Positions 1 through 14,375 of a DNA stretch of 64,000 nt are shown here, in pieces. Every line of letters starts with the position of its first letter. Position 1 is the stretch's first letter. Position numbers and translations under genes: made by a program. Where the stretch lies: contig NC_133026.1 in NCBI RefSeq assembly GCF_048771995.1, positions 117,509,501 to 117,573,500 on the forward strand. The letters run 5' to 3'. Below the pieces are notes generated by a model. That model saw only the letters and a program-made list of their open reading frames with translations, ran no database searches and was not told the origin of the DNA. This stretch comes from Taeniopygia guttata (lineage: Eukaryota; Chordata; Aves; Passeriformes; Estrildidae).

Positions 1-125
1 CTGAGGTGACCTGTGGAAATATGTTAGTGATTCCAAAAAGCAAGGGAATCTGTCAACTCTAGAGCTGAGAAACAGGTTGAAATAACTTACTGTTTCCTAA
101 TTCTACTGTTTTATTTCTGTTCCAG

Positions 126-3100
126 TTCCTGAACAGCCCAACCTGGGGAATACAGACTATGCATTTGAGGTAGATTTAATAATAAAATATGTTTCATTTA
201 AAAGTTGTGCAAACAATACTTCTTGACAAATATGGCATTTAACAAATATTTGCATTATCAAATATTTATATTTCACTTTGAACGAGTAAGGCCAGATGCC
301 ATTTTTGATGAGAAATAAAATGTTCTTTTTTTTTTTTTTTAATAGATGGCCATTTCAAACATCCGATATGGAGAAGGAGTTACAAAAGAGATTGGCATGG
401 TAAGCTGCTATGGTGTAAGTCCATCGCTAGGAAAAAGTTATTTTCTGAAGGGCAGCCAGTGTTATCAATCCACTTAATAAAGGAAAGCTGATATATGGTG
501 TGGTCCAATGTATCAGTGCAAAAAGGTCAGAGCATAGATGGTTGAAGAACAGAGGTGTGGTGCACCAGTGGGGCTGTGGTGTATGAAATGCAGCGCAGGG
601 GATAATTGAGTAGTGGATACTTTGCTACAAAGTATGCAACAATATTTTTCTCTGACAGCGATTTTAATTCAGAAAGTTTTGAATCTTGCTGACTCACCAG
701 GATTTCCTCAAGATGGCTTTCATATTTCTAGCGCTCATTAACTCAATCAGAGACTTTCTATTAAATTAGCCAGATATTCATTCAGCTCTCAGCTTGCCCT
801 GTGTAAGTGTAGAATTTTTGTTTCAGCAGTGTGAGATGGTTCACCTGAGTGTGTAGTTCCAGTGTGCTTTTATCACTGTCTCTTTTCATTACATTTTCAA
901 TATTTTACTGCTGTGCTGTGGTAGGGAGTTGATGGAGACAATCTGTGAAAAGGCCTTTTTTATTCTTACAAGAACTTAAGAAAAAATATTTTAAAAGATG
1001 TTTTATATTTTACTATTGTTTAAAGCAGTTCCATGTGGTTCAACAACTTTAGTTTACTTCTATCATAAGACTTCAACTATATAAATTTGGCAGCTTTAAA
1101 TTTTATTCTGCTTTCTATATTCTCCATGTGTGTGGTTAATGTCCTTTGTCTTCAGCTGATACGGTTTTAAAAATTTTGCAATAGCCAACTATTTTTAAGT
1201 CAGGGTTTTATTATTATCAAATGGTTCAGTTGATTTGGATTAGTGTTTAAATAGTGAAGTATATGATTTTATACTAGTTGTTTGGTTTTTCGATTCGTTA
1301 TTGTAGGACCTGCAGAATCTTGGTGCTAGAAGAGTTTGTTTGATGACAGATAAAAACCTCTCCAAACTCCCTCCTGTAAATGCAGTATTGAATTCCTTGG
1401 CAAAATATGGTATAAACTTTCAAATGTATGATAATGTCCGTGTGGAGCCAACAGACCAAAGGTACAATTTGCTTCTGACAGTGCATTTCTCCAAGTAGTG
1501 CCTGGGCCTTTACAGGATTTCATATGGCTTTTTAAACACCTCCCTGTGGCCTGCATGCTGGTCTTAATCGTTAGTTTTCCTGTGTACTGGTTTTATCCTG
1601 ACTAATTGGAAAATCTTTCTTGTGTCCTAAGTTTCCTGGATGCCATTCAATTTGCTAAAAAGGGAGAGTTTGATGCCTATGTTGCTGTTGGAGGTGGGTC
1701 TGTAATAGACACCTGTAAAGCTGCCAATCTCTATGCAGCCAGCCCTTCATCAGAATTCCTGGATTATGTCAATGCTCCTATTGGGAAAGGGAAGCCAGTC
1801 ACTGTACCCCTCAAGCCCCTTATTGCAGGTAAAGCATGAGGAGAATGTGCGGAGAGTTGGGGCAAGGGGAAGATGAGTCAGTCTACACTGTCTGATACTT
1901 CTACTGAAATCAGTTTACTGTGACTGTTTCAGCTTCCTTTGGGCTAACTTTTCCTCTAGTTGTATTCAGCAGTCATTTTGCTGCTTAATTCAGTGAAGGT
2001 AAAATAAGAGGTTTTATCCTTAATTTGTCTTGTTTAGCTCAGCTAGACCTCATTTACTGAGAAAAGAGATCAAAGTAGCAGTTTCCTTTTGATCTGTTGG
2101 CTTTGGATCAGGGATACCTCTAAGATTTCCTGGGCACTGTATTTTGGGTGGTGTTACTATTGTGGTTTTCTTATTTAAATTGCAGTATTATATATTTCTT
2201 ATTATTTGTTGTTATCCCCATTCTTCCTTTTAAGTACCTACAACATCTGGCACTGGAAGTGAAACCACTGGTGTTGCCATTTTTGACTTCAAAGAACTAA
2301 AAGTTAAAACCGGTGAGAATTTTGGTACTTTGTTTTGGGGTTTTTTGTTTGTTTTGTGGGGGATTTTATGTGTTATTCAAGACAATTGCTTTTCCAATGT
2401 CTTTGTTATTTCCCTGCCTTGAAAGGAAAGGATACTGCATGTCATTTCAGGTGTCATGTTGTTTGATTCAACAGCCACAGGCAAATTTTAAAAGCTTAAA
2501 GGTTTCCTCCTTTAATTAAATTTATATCATATTAACTTAATGAAATACCTATGTAATACAGTGGATTATATTTTGAAGGCAAAACAGGAAACTGAAATCT
2601 TTCAAGTCCTTAAATGGCAGAAAATGTTAATTGCAAAGGAAATTTCTATTTATATTCAGGGTCAACCAACTGTTCCTTATTTCCTCTGTATTTTTCTTTC
2701 TACTTTTAAGACTTCTGTTTCTTTGTTGTGTAATTGCAACCAAATGTTCCTTTTCCTGACTTTGGAAACCTCAGGCCTGGGATGCTGTGCAAGTGAGGGA
2801 CACTGTCTTCCTTTGGCTTTTTCATCCCTGGCAAATAAAGATTAAGGCTAAAATGTCATCTTGAGCTTCATAGCTGTTTAAGGTTTTGCTTCTAAACATA
2901 CGGATTTTATATGCCACACAGTCTGCAGAACTTGGGACCCAGGTGGGTGTGCTAAGGAGATTTGACAATAGCTCAACAGTTTTCTACTCTATACATCGTC
3001 AGTCAGTCTGTCTGTCTGTCTCTCTCAGAGCTACATCTTTGTGCCCTTAACTGAAATAGCAAGGACATGGTTATTGCTCAAGACAGCAATTGGCAATAAC

Positions 3101-6100
3101 AATTTATTGCAGGTACAAACCAGTTTTGCCTTCTGACTGTCCACAGAAGATACAAATCTAAGAATACTGCAGATGCCACAGACATTTTGCAAGGCTGCTC
3201 AGGGAGGGATGCAAACAGAGAGAGAACGTTGTCTGGTATAATCCAGTTCAGGCAAAAGTCTCAAGTCATGTAACTCTTTTAGAGAGACTTCATCATCAGT
3301 CTCACATTGGTAAATACTCTCTAACCTCCCTTGTCTCTCTTTGCTTTCATGTTCATAGTTTCAAATATGTTTTTCCCTCCTTATAGTCATGTTTTGAACA
3401 TTAAGCTTATCTTGTCCTATTTTGTTGCAAAACATTTTTAACTGATTCTTCTCCCTTTGCACATTGCAGGTATTGCTTCAAGAGCCATTAAGCCAACGTT
3501 AGGCATCATTGATCCTTTACACACACTGTCTATGCCCGAACGAATAGTGGCCAACAGTGGCTTTGATGTGCTTTGGTGAGTTTTCTGCACAGGTTGCTAC
3601 TTGAATTTATTTAAATTTTGTATTTCTACTATGATGATTGTAGAAAAAATACATTTTGAGAGCACATGATCTTTTTTCTCTGTTTGCTGTTCTTGTTTAG
3701 CTGAGCTCTGTCAGACTTTCCTCTTCCTTAGTTTCACTGCCTCCCTCAGAATGTACGGAAACAAATCCTGCATTTGCAGAAATTTGAATGTTTTTGCAGT
3801 GTACTGGAGAAAATCTTTACTTCCAGAATAGCTGTTGTCAGGGAAAAGAGTCCAAGTGTCCCTTTTAAAGGGATCATGGAGATAGATGATTAATCACAAT
3901 TGTAATAGCATTTATCATGAATCACAGACATGGCAGGGAATAGAGAATAAGAATTTTCCAACAAAAGCCATGATGTGTCAATAAAAATTCATAAAAGCTT
4001 GTGAGCTACAAGCAGGTCTTCACCCAGCTGTGGTCATCTTGGAACCAATCTCACAGTTTGCTTTTCACTTGGCACAAAATTTTATTCATCTTAAACCAAC
4101 AGCTTAACTGCACAAAATGCATTAACATTTCTATTTGGAGAGCCAGAGCTTACTTTGCTTCTGGGTGATATGTGCATTAAAGTAGTCAATATGTAATAAA
4201 GCTGTGACTTCTCAAGTGTGGTGAAGGACCCTGGCAATGTCTGTAATGGAAAAAAGGTATTTGTTCATCAATGAAAATGGTTTGTAGTTTTGTTCATCTT
4301 AATAGAGCCATGTAGGCAGTGCCCCTCCTTTATTTGGTCAGATTCATGAGTATCTGGGAGGTGAGACTATTGGTGGTTCCACTTAGCTTAAATATCGTAC
4401 CCATAATTTTTTCAAAGTCAGTACTTCTAAAATAAAAGTACCCTATGAAGGTTCCTGTGCTAAAGTCTCATATGGTTCCTGTCCTACAGAAAGGAAATGC
4501 ATTCATTGCACATGTACAGCCCTCTTCAGTGAAAAACACTGCAGGTGTTCGTGCATCCAACCAGGCTTTTAGCATGGTGTGAGCTGATGGAAAGGCACTG
4601 ACTTGTGTTTAGATTGCCTTCGGTATGTTTGTTGGAGAGGAAGTACTCTAGAGGTGCTGGCCCAGCATTCTTCCACTGTGAGATTCTATTTCTTGTTTCA
4701 GCAACTGTTGGACACCAGAAATAAATAGGAACCTGCATTCAAAGGACAGCAGGGCAGTAAAAGGGAGCTCTACCCCTTAAATAATTGGTTTCTCCATCTC
4801 TCTGTTAGTCATGCCCTGGAATCCTACACTGCTCTCCCTTACAACCAGCGCTGTCCCTGCCCCTCCAATCCCATCAACCGCCCAGCCTACCAAGGCAGCA
4901 ACCCCGTCAGCGATGTCTGGGCTCTGCACGCTCTGCGCATTGTCGCCAAGTACCTGAAAAGGTAACGCACCTGACAACCCCTGCATGTGCTCAGTCCACA
5001 GTGCCCCTGCAAGAATGTAAGTGTTAGGCTGGAATGAGGCAAGCTGCAACATTAAGCTTTTGTTTTCTACCCTGGATTTTTCTTAAATGAAGCAAAATAT
5101 TTTTCAGATAAAATTCAAAGTAACAAAAAAGGGATTAGTGGTTTGTCTTGAGGAGGTAGCTTTTTATTGCCTCTGTGAATCTATTTTAGAAGTCCTCAGT
5201 TAAAGGTCTTTCCAGCTGTACAGTTAATAGGGAGCCGCATTTACATATTTTTTTCAAGAACCTCCTTTCTATGACAGTATAAGGGGTATATGTAACAAAC
5301 TGAATAAAATACTGCTAATTTTACTTCTGAATTAAGAAGTAAATTAAGCACATCCATCAGGAAGGTACTAACATGCACTTACGAATGTGCAAAAGTGTGA
5401 ATTCAAACCTGCTTATTCTTAGAAGACCTTCAGTTTAGAATAGGTATTGCCTTAGCTGGGAGTTGGTGTTGATCCCTGTCAATAAAGATTTAGCCTGTTT
5501 ACAGCTTTTGCATAGCATGTGCATTTCTATTAAAGATCAGTGTGGGGGTTTTTTGAAAAAACTTTTCACAGTACCTAGTGAGTCAAAATAGTTGGTTTTT
5601 GTTCCTTTGGAATCTATTCATGAGACGTTTTTTCCTTACTGTCAAACTACACAATGATCCTGAGGCATAGGAAGGCAGGGAATCATGTCTTCTTCCCACA
5701 CAGGTAGTGGGGCCTAGAGCACCACCTACTGAGATGGTGAGAAAGCTGGAGTGATCCTGGAGCCATACACAGGATTACCAAAGATTATAACTAGAATTTT
5801 CTAATTCACCACTGAATTGAGTATGGTTAAATTCACTCTATTTATTTTTTTTTGAAAAGTGAAAGGAAGCTTGCCCTTCACTTAACCAGTATGTCATACT
5901 TAAGTGATCAGGATGCAGGATTGTTCTTTTACTGAAGCGTGACTTGATTCCGTTTCCACCATTTTTATCTCAGCTTCTTTTAGATTTTTTTGTATATCTG
6001 TCCATAAAGAAGCCCTCTCTCCCTTCTCCCTGTTGAATCACCTATCTGTAAATTCATTGGTACCATTTGCCTCCATGGTGCCCAGAGCCATCAGAAACCC

Positions 6101-9100
6101 TGAAGACCATGAAGCAAGAGCCAACATGCACCTGGCAAGTGCTTTTGCTGGTATTGGCTTTGGCAATGCTGGTGTTCATCTCTGGTGAGTACAGAGAAAT
6201 AATAATCCCATCTGAGATCAGTTTATAACTTGTGTTTGTTCCAGATTGTCAAAGATGTTGCTGCCCTTTAGAGTAAGAGATTGTGGCCTGGCCTGTGATG
6301 CTGAAGGATCTGTGTGTTGTGGCAAACGGATGGGCTCTTTTCATTTATGTGTATAAGGATTGTACATTCTCGGGTTGTGATACTCAAAACCAGTCATGTG
6401 GAAATTACAAAACACAGCCTTCTTTACCTTCCTTAATAGTAAAAACAAGAGTAAAAAAGTCAATGACATTTTAGATGTTAGATTCCATGCCAGCTCCTCC
6501 ACAGTGAGACAGCAATGATGTAATCTTGAGTTTTTCCTGAACTGATGCAATTATCTGTAAGTTTTTTGATAGGCAATCAGCAGTCTGAAATAAGCTGTAA
6601 TTAATATTGCAAGGCAATATAGTTTCATTTGGATGAAAATCTCAAAGAAGCAAAGCCTAAAAGTGAACTGTATGCAGAAGTTACTAGCAGTCATTCTCTT
6701 CAGAGACCTTCCTTGCATTTTTTCTTTGAGCAAGTCTACTCTTTTATTTATATCTTAAAATTAAAGTTTCTTTTTCTCAGACAGTGAGAACACATAGGTA
6801 TGCAGACTATGATATTTTTGGCATATTTACATTCTTGTAGGAAATTGAACATCTTTCAGTTCAGTCAGTGAAATAATATAACTTTACACTCATAAAGTAA
6901 GGAGTTACTGTCTTTTCTAGCCAGGTTCCTGAGGTGCGGAGGGATGAGGGTTGTCTGTACCTAATATCCACACCATACCTGTCAATACCTTCTGAGTATC
7001 TGTACTGAAGAAACTTGCATACTGAAAACTGACCACGAAAAGGCCTGAACACAAATTTTCCAAATACCGGGAGAGCTGCCCTAACCACTCTCTCTCTGCT
7101 CTCTGTTCCAGCCATGGAATGTCTTACCCTATTTCTGGCTTGGTGAAAACTTACAAACCAAAGGATTACAATGTGGATCACTCTTTAGTGGTAAAACTTG
7201 TTTCTTTTTGGGGTTTTATTATATATTTCAAATATCTGTTATCTGTCATTAATGAGCATTAAAGTCCATTTAAGTTAAAAGTACATGTCTTGTTGATGTA
7301 TTTTGTTATTTTTTTCCTTTTTTTTTTTCTCCCCAGCCGCATGGCCTTTCTGTGGTGCTGACATCCCCAGCAGTGTTTGCTTTCACAGCACAGATACACC
7401 CTGAACGGCATTTAGAAGCTGCAGAGATTCTAGGTAGGAATCTCTGTGGGTACTGTTCTTGTGTACAAATGGAATTCTTTCCAAAATGATATTTTGGGAT
7501 TGAAAAAAGTTGTGTATAAGCAATTGTCATTGGTTGTTGGGAGGGGTTTAAGTTTAGAAAACAAGATTCTGGAATTAGATGTCATGCAAATTAGATAGAA
7601 TAATGCTGAATTTTGATATTGAATGATGTGATTAGAGGAGCAAGCTGGAGAAAATCTGATTCTTGGCTAGAAAAGTGTACAGTTGAAATTAACTGGAGGT
7701 CTATTGCAAATCAAACAAGAGGTCTATTGCAAAACAAAAAAGAGTAGCTGTGATTGGCACAACTCTTGTCACTTTATGAAGAGTACTTACTACAAAATGA
7801 ACCAGTACTCAGGGGCATTTGTTAGCTAAAAGGAAATATTTTCCCTAACAAATTCCCTGCTGTGACAGTGAAATTAGAACAGTGATATTCTGAATCACTC
7901 CTGCTCTTTTTCCGTGGCACACAGCTGTGGGTTTTGGTCTTTCTAATGTAGGCCTAAGCTTATTTGTAGGTGTTGGAATTTCTCAGTGGCTGATGCCAAG
8001 GGAAAGCTTTTCCTGGAGTAGCTCTTCTCTGGACACATATGTAATGGCTAAAAAGAGATTAATGAACAAAATGGCCTTTTCTGCTTTTTAGCAGAATAAA
8101 AGTGAATGCTGCAAGCTGACAGCTCATTTAAAGGTTATTTTACAGTGCCTTGTTACGTGTGCAGTCCATCACCAAAGGGTGTCCTAAGGGAAAGGATAGC
8201 TCTTTATTATACCTCCAGCATGACTGTATGTAATAACCAGATTCCAGTGATGTAGTCTCAGAGCTGTTAGCAGTCTAGCTGTGACAGCATGGCTCTGCAC
8301 TGAGCTAATTTATTTGTCCAAGGTCAGGGTTTTCCTGCACTAAGTTTTGTGTCGTGGCTACCCTGCTGCTAATACCCATGCTGGCTAAGGAGCAGTCACA
8401 GCCACGTGCACAGCAATGCAGGGAGTGGAGAAAAAGTGGTTAGGTCAACTCTCCTGGTATTTGGAAAATTTGTGTTCAGTCCCTTGTATGGTCAACCTTC
8501 TGTATGCAAGTCACAGCAGTCCAGTCACATGTATGACTTGCTTGTATAAGTAATCTCAAGCATTGTGGATCTCAAGAATAATGGGGCTTTTATATAGACA
8601 ATGAAAATACCACAGTATTTTATAGAGGGTGTAAAACAACATGGTCATAAAAACTACATTGGGTGAAAGTTCTGTTCCTTTCATAAACTGTCTGTGAGGT
8701 TGTTCAGGCTTCCTCTAAAATATGCTGTCCTGCCTGTGGTCAAAACCAAAACTCAAACCTAGCTGGAATCACATACTGAGCTAATAAATATCTGTGTTCC
8801 TACAGCAATAACACACAACTAAAATTAGTTGAACAAAATGTGTCTAGATAACTGGTCAGCACAGCATGTCAGAAAATTTCAGGTCTGGCTCTTGATTTTA
8901 AAACAAGTGACTGAAAAGCACTTGCTTTAGATTTTGTGGTATTAACTTCACCATAAATTCTGTCTCTAAAAGTTCTGTTAATTTTCTTAGTAGAAATTTT
9001 AATTTTGTCACTGTGTGCCTTGCTGGAAAGGGATTCTGCTGAAAACATGTCACATGGAATTGAATTTGTTAATTCCCATCTGGGATGTTTACTTCTGAGT

Positions 9101-12100
9101 CTACTCCAGAGTCCAACTGACTACAGTAGCTGATTCAAATCTGTCATGTTGCCAAATGCAATGACTAAGAAGGCATTTTATGACATGAAGCAGATTACTA
9201 AATAGTTATGTTGTGTGTATGTACAGCTGTGAATTTGGCTACAGCCAGAAAAAGCTTAATACCTCCCTGGATGGATTCTTAAACAGTTGAAATAGGTGTG
9301 CATGTGGCCAGAGACTTTGGAAGTGCAATCAAAGAGTGATGTGTCTTTTAGGTTGAGCAAAAAGAAAGTACTAGAGCTATAGCAATATTTAAAAACTGCC
9401 AATCACATTTACTGTCATATTTTATCCTCCTCCCTTTCCCTTTTTCTTTACTATCTGAAGATAGTAGGTTTATGTCCTAGTTTCCCCTCCACAGCAAAAT
9501 CCAGGATAAACTCAGACTTCATGGCATAGCCCCAATAGCACAAGACTTCGTGCAAGATTCTCTCATATCTTATTTATCAGTTTTTCCCAGACATTATTTG
9601 CTACATTCCTGCCAGCCTTACTACCTGAATGGCTCAGCTCTTCAAGGGGACTAGTAGGTCTCCTGTTCACTTAACTCCCTTTGAATGTTACACTGAGCTG
9701 TATGAGGATCACAGAAGATATTTTTCCTGTAGTTATGTATTGCTCTTACTCATCTCTCAGTATGGCACTTGGACCTAACATAGTTCTGGTGTAACATCAC
9801 TGAGGTTACACAGTGAACCAATTTAGCTCACGTTACTTTGAAAGAAATCATATGGAGGAACTTGGGTCTCCTGTTTGGACATACTTTTATTATCACTTTT
9901 AAGTAAGTCTTGAACATTCATTGAAGAAGGGAACACAAGCTATTCTGTAAGAAATATTTGTAATCTTTCATTTTGTGTTGGTGTTTTCATTACTGTTTAG
10001 TAGATGTTTCAAAGAGAGAAGTTCCTCCTCTTCAGTTCTACAGTACCCCACACAAGTCAGCACATATTCAAACAGCAATAAATTTAGAATTTACTCAACC
10101 CACTGAACACTGCCGTGCTGTTTCCTGCCTTTTCCAGCCTACATGCTGTAGTCCTCTCTGAATGTGTAATTGAATGGAACAGTCCTCTAGATGTCAGCAA
10201 ACTCAAGGCCTTAAAATGAAGTTAGCATTTGGCACACTGTCCATACAAATAAATACCACTGATGTTCATGCCTTAGCTGCTTTCCTCCCAGCAGTTAGTC
10301 AGACTGAAAAGTGCTTCTCCCTGCAAGCACAGAGGGAAAGGAAGTTAACCTCATGTGGCAGTTAGTCTTTTTGGCAGCAGTTAACGTGCTTCTGATCTTG
10401 TTTTATTTCACCTTTCACAAACTATTTCAACTGTAAAACGAGGACTGATTCCTCTTTTTACTTCATGCTGCTTTTAGGGCAGTGGCTGTTATGTATGGAT
10501 ATGTATTCAGCTGATATTATGATTAAATTAAGTCCAGGACAAGCTTCCTCTGCTCTCTCCACCCTACAGTCAAGGCATTATGTCTTATTTTAGGAGCTGA
10601 CATCCGCACTGCCAGAATCAAAGATGCAGGGCTTATTTTGGCAGACACACTCCGGAAATTCCTATTTGATCTGAATGTTGATGATGGCTTAGCTGCAATT
10701 GGTTATTCCAAAGCAGACATCCCTGCATTAGTCAAAGGCACTCTGCCTCAGGTAAGACAGAGAGCAAAACAGCTTTTCTTGTCAAATAAAAGAGAACTGA
10801 TTTTGGAAAAAAACAGAAGTGCTTCTTTTCCAGCAAGTTTTATTTCTATTCCTACATGAAAAATATTTAAATTGAGAAAATTATGGATAGCAAACTGTAT
10901 TTTGTTTCACTCTACAGCTTAGGTTTTTCTTTTCAGTGGGATGGAGTGCATGCGGCAGTTTTTACATGGATACAGAAAAAAAGGGCTAAGTGTTTGGTTT
11001 GGGTTTTTTTTAATGTTACAGTTTTTAAAAAGAGGATGTTTTTCATAGGCCTGTGATCTTTGTAGTAGATACTGCTTTTTCATAACTACCTCTCTTAATT
11101 ATGTGTGCAGGTGGTCTATAGATAAAGCCTTAATACCAAGTGCTATCTGGTAAGAATGATCAAAGTCACTTTGCATTAAACTTTCCATATTGAGAAGTTG
11201 CATTTTTCTTCACAGATGGCTTTTTTGTTCCATTGACCCCCATCAGAATTTGAAATAAGGTCCCCTGGGATGATATAGATTAAACTTGTAATACTCTTTA
11301 TTGTTTCAGTGCCCACAAAGACACAGCAAAAAGCAACACACCTCTCTTAAACCAAAATCCAGAATCTTCCTTGTAAAAAGATAGTTTCATTCATATGCTA
11401 TGGACTTAGTATTTGTTCCCACCAAGTTGCAAAGGAAATACATACTACAGAGAAAGTGAAAATTTTTTAGGCCAAAAGGTTATTCACTTTTTACAGCAGA
11501 TCCTGTATAACTCTTCTAACTCATAAATCTCAGAGCACCTTAGAACAGTTACATTAACAGTAAATATTAATATTCCTATTTTATACCTGAGAAAGTGACA
11601 CAAAGATGCAATTACTGAGGATCACACACAACAGAGCAGTGGCAAAGCCAGGAAGAAAACTAAGGTCTCTGCACACCCATGAAGTAGGTTATGTACATGC
11701 ATTGTTACCGGGCATTTGGACGGTATGTTTTGATAAACATGCTTCTTTAAAACAAACATTGGATGCAAGCTCTGTGTAGCTGGGGAAGAGCTCTTCACCA
11801 AAAGACGTTGAAGAGTTTTTCTGTCTTCCTATGGCATTGGTGTTTCATTGCACTGTGTAAAATGAGATGACCCAATAGTTTCTCAGGCCTTATTTTTTTG
11901 TATGAGATGTAACATGATGCAAATGTATCAGTGTTCCTTAACAATCTGTTAGCAGCCACGGGCTAATCCATACAGTTTATTTTTTGGTATAATTTTTTTG
12001 CTTTTCTTCATGCAGTAGGTTTGCTTTGTAATATAGCAGCGGCTCATTCGCATCAGGAAAACAATGTGGTGCAGTGGTGACAGCACTAAAAAGTTTGCCA

Positions 12101-14375
12101 AGTATATTCCGTACCGTGAAGTGCAGACTGCAGGGAAAAATGTAATCTGACTGCTGGGATTTGGGGTGGGAACTCTGTTGGGACAGACATCTATGCTTGA
12201 AGTTAAAACAGAATTTTATTTCCCTTCTTAAGTGAGGCTGTTGAAATTGATCTTATTTACAGACAGCAGTTATTCTAGCAAAGAAGATGCTGTCTCAAAG
12301 TTCAAGGTGGCTGTGTGGTGATGTTTGAGAGGAAATGGGGGCACTGAAAATAAGAGATTATTTCAGGGCTGTAGTCTGTCCACCCACCCCCTGCAGACGT
12401 CCCAGAGGCGGCTACAATGGGGCTGAGCCAGTGGTAAGTCCGGAGCTGCTGGGTTTGGCACGAGACCAGAATGCACTGAGTCAGACTGGGAGCCAGGGCC
12501 TCACTGTCTGGGCACCAGCAAATATCAGCAAGCTTGTGCAGAGGTAGTGATGGTGCCTCTGTGTCGAGGCATATGGGAGGAGCATCCATTTGCAGCCTTC
12601 TGTCAACAGAGCTGGGAAATGCTCCAGTCTGTCAGGCTGTCAGGCTGGCTGTCTCCTGTCACCCAGTGTGATTTTACAGATAAATCTGGACATCTCAGTG
12701 CACAGAGCTGCAAAACTGGCTTTGGCCCAGATGGTCCTAATATGATGTATTTATGAATACTTGAGCACTGTGTTGTTATATTTTGCATATTATGAGTCTG
12801 AAAAATACAACACACTACTGCCCTAGTGCTGTTTGAATTTTCCATTTGGTTTCAAAACTGCATAGAAGAATCTTAGTCTTCTCTTTGGCTGGATCTCTGT
12901 GAGTAGCAGCACTGGTGTCAGCCATGGGGAAAGAGGTACCATTTGACTACTACCTATGCACCAGTAAAGCTTCTTCTGTAGGTAAAATAATGCACACAGA
13001 GCTGCACTTTTCAGACTCCTCACAAGCCATGCTAACCATGATTATGAGCTGTGAATACCACAGCTGACTTCTCACCATGCTAGACCACTGTTTCACGTTG
13101 ATTTTGCAGTTCAGTGGCCTCGCTCGCTGTGTAACCACATCCAGCCTGCGCACAGTTGTGTCCCGCAGGCTGGGGGGAAGTGCCACAGTGGGGCTCAGCT
13201 GAGCCTCCTGCCCAGGCAGGGCACTGGGGGAGCCCCTTGCCCTGCATCCCACTCTGTGCCTCAGCAACTGATATCCACTGTCCACATGTGAAAAAAGGGG
13301 GGAACTGTAAAGCTGGAGGGCAGCATCTTTCACAAGGGTGATGTTGAAACAGGCTGCGTCAGAAGAAACTCTCTCTTGCCCAAACACACCTCATCTAGAG
13401 ATAATGTGTTCCTAGTGTGGGCCTGGACTCTGTCTTTGCAGATATCTCTAACTCTCCCCAGTATTTCAGTAAATGTTAAAATCATTGGTTGTTGAAAACA
13501 TGAAAGTTCTAATCATAACCAGTATGAGTTCAGTGATGTTGGGCCCTTTCAGCTGAGTGTTCCTGCAGTAACTGGGTACCTGCACTAATGCAGCTCCTCA
13601 TCCTCAGTAGCACAGGGCTCTTCTGAATTGCAGCCCCTGACTTTGTGCTTGTTTTGTCAAGCAGAGCACTAAAGCATATACCTGAGTTTCATTTCAGTCA
13701 GTGGGGCTTTAGCACCTGAACATTCTGTTGAATCAATGTCCAAATGAAGACCAACCACCATTTCTTTGTATTCTGACTCTGAGGTGCAGGCTGTTTATTA
13801 AGCAGTTTCATGCTGTCCCTTGCTGTGTCTCTTTTTCGGAGTCTGACTTACAAGTGCTGTTGATTCTCCCCATTTACAGCAGCTCCTGGGCCTTGAGAGA
13901 TGTTGTATTTTGAAAGTCTTGGTCCCTAAAACTCTAACTCCTAGTTCAGTGCTGGCAAATTAATTTTAAAAATTGACTGTATTCTCAAGATAATGTCCTC
14001 CAGTGTATTGACATCTGCAATGGAGAAGACTCATATTTGCTGTGCTTGACTCTGAAACTGAAAAGCATTCTCATCTTGCTTCTGTGAATTTAATTACAGG
14101 GAATTTTAGCTTATATATTCTTGAAAGTACTGTACAGTTAATGATACTTCAATTTAATTACTTGATTACTTGTTTTGCAAAACTTTGTTATTCTCTGTGA
14201 AGAATGTTAGTACAGAGACACGTAGTTCACCTACTGTTTGATTAATTTTATTGGTATCCATTTATAATCTAGTTTTTCTTTCATCTTGCAGGAGAGAGTG
14301 ACTAAACTATCACCACGTCCCCAAACAGAAGAAGACTTATCTGCTCTCTTTGAGGCTTCCATGAAACTTTATTAG
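126..14375 (+). CDS. ADHFE1: ADHFE1, hydroxyacid-oxoacid transhydrogenase (5'-partial, 12 exons)
   Basis: Mitochondrial iron-dependent alcohol dehydrogenase family enzyme. It oxidises 4-hydroxybutyrate to succinic semialdehyde while reducing 2-oxoglutarate to D-2-hydroxyglutarate. Coding exons read from sequence, all bounded by AG/GT: 126-169, 346-399, 1307-1461, 1632-1828, 2235-2312, 3470-3575, 4809-4961, 6086-6184, 7112-7190, 7337-7433, 10594-10751, 14292-14375 (TAG stop). Phases join without a break into 433 residues that follow the human protein (467 aa, from memory) almost throughout, from TDYAFE to EASMKLY. The N-terminal roughly 35-40 residues, including the mitochondrial targeting peptide, lie upstream of the window. 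Visible family motifs: VGGGS (nucleotide binding, exon 1632-1828), TTSGTGSE (exon 2235-2312), and the metal ligands Asp (codon 3565-3567) and His (4810-4812, 7113-7115 in CHGM, 7340-7342 in PHG). All four ligands are kept, so the enzyme looks functional. The large intron 7434-10593 and the last intron 10752-14291 contain no other gene that I can see. Confidence 0.97.
3001..3022. repeat. (GTCT)n short microsatellite
   Basis: A short run of GTCT units in the ADHFE1 intron 2313-3469, followed by a CT-rich stretch. Ordinary simple repeat. Confidence 0.7.
7696..7741. repeat. 23-bp tandem duplication in ADHFE1 intron
   Basis: Two adjacent copies (7696-7718 and 7719-7741) share the start GAGGTCTATTGCAAA and an A-rich end, with only a few differences. 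It is a local duplication in the 3.2-kb intron after exon 7337-7433. No function is suggested. Confidence 0.7.
11515..11690 (+). repeat. MIR-like ancient SINE fragment
   Basis: Within the last ADHFE1 intron. The order of short matches is that of an amniote MIR core: a 'tattcctattttatacctgagaaa' type block, then 'gaggatcacacac', then 'gcaaagccaggaagaaaactaaggtctctgcac'. Each is diverged from the MIR consensus as I remember it, consistent with great age. It could be chance similarity; a RepeatMasker run would decide. Confidence 0.5.
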
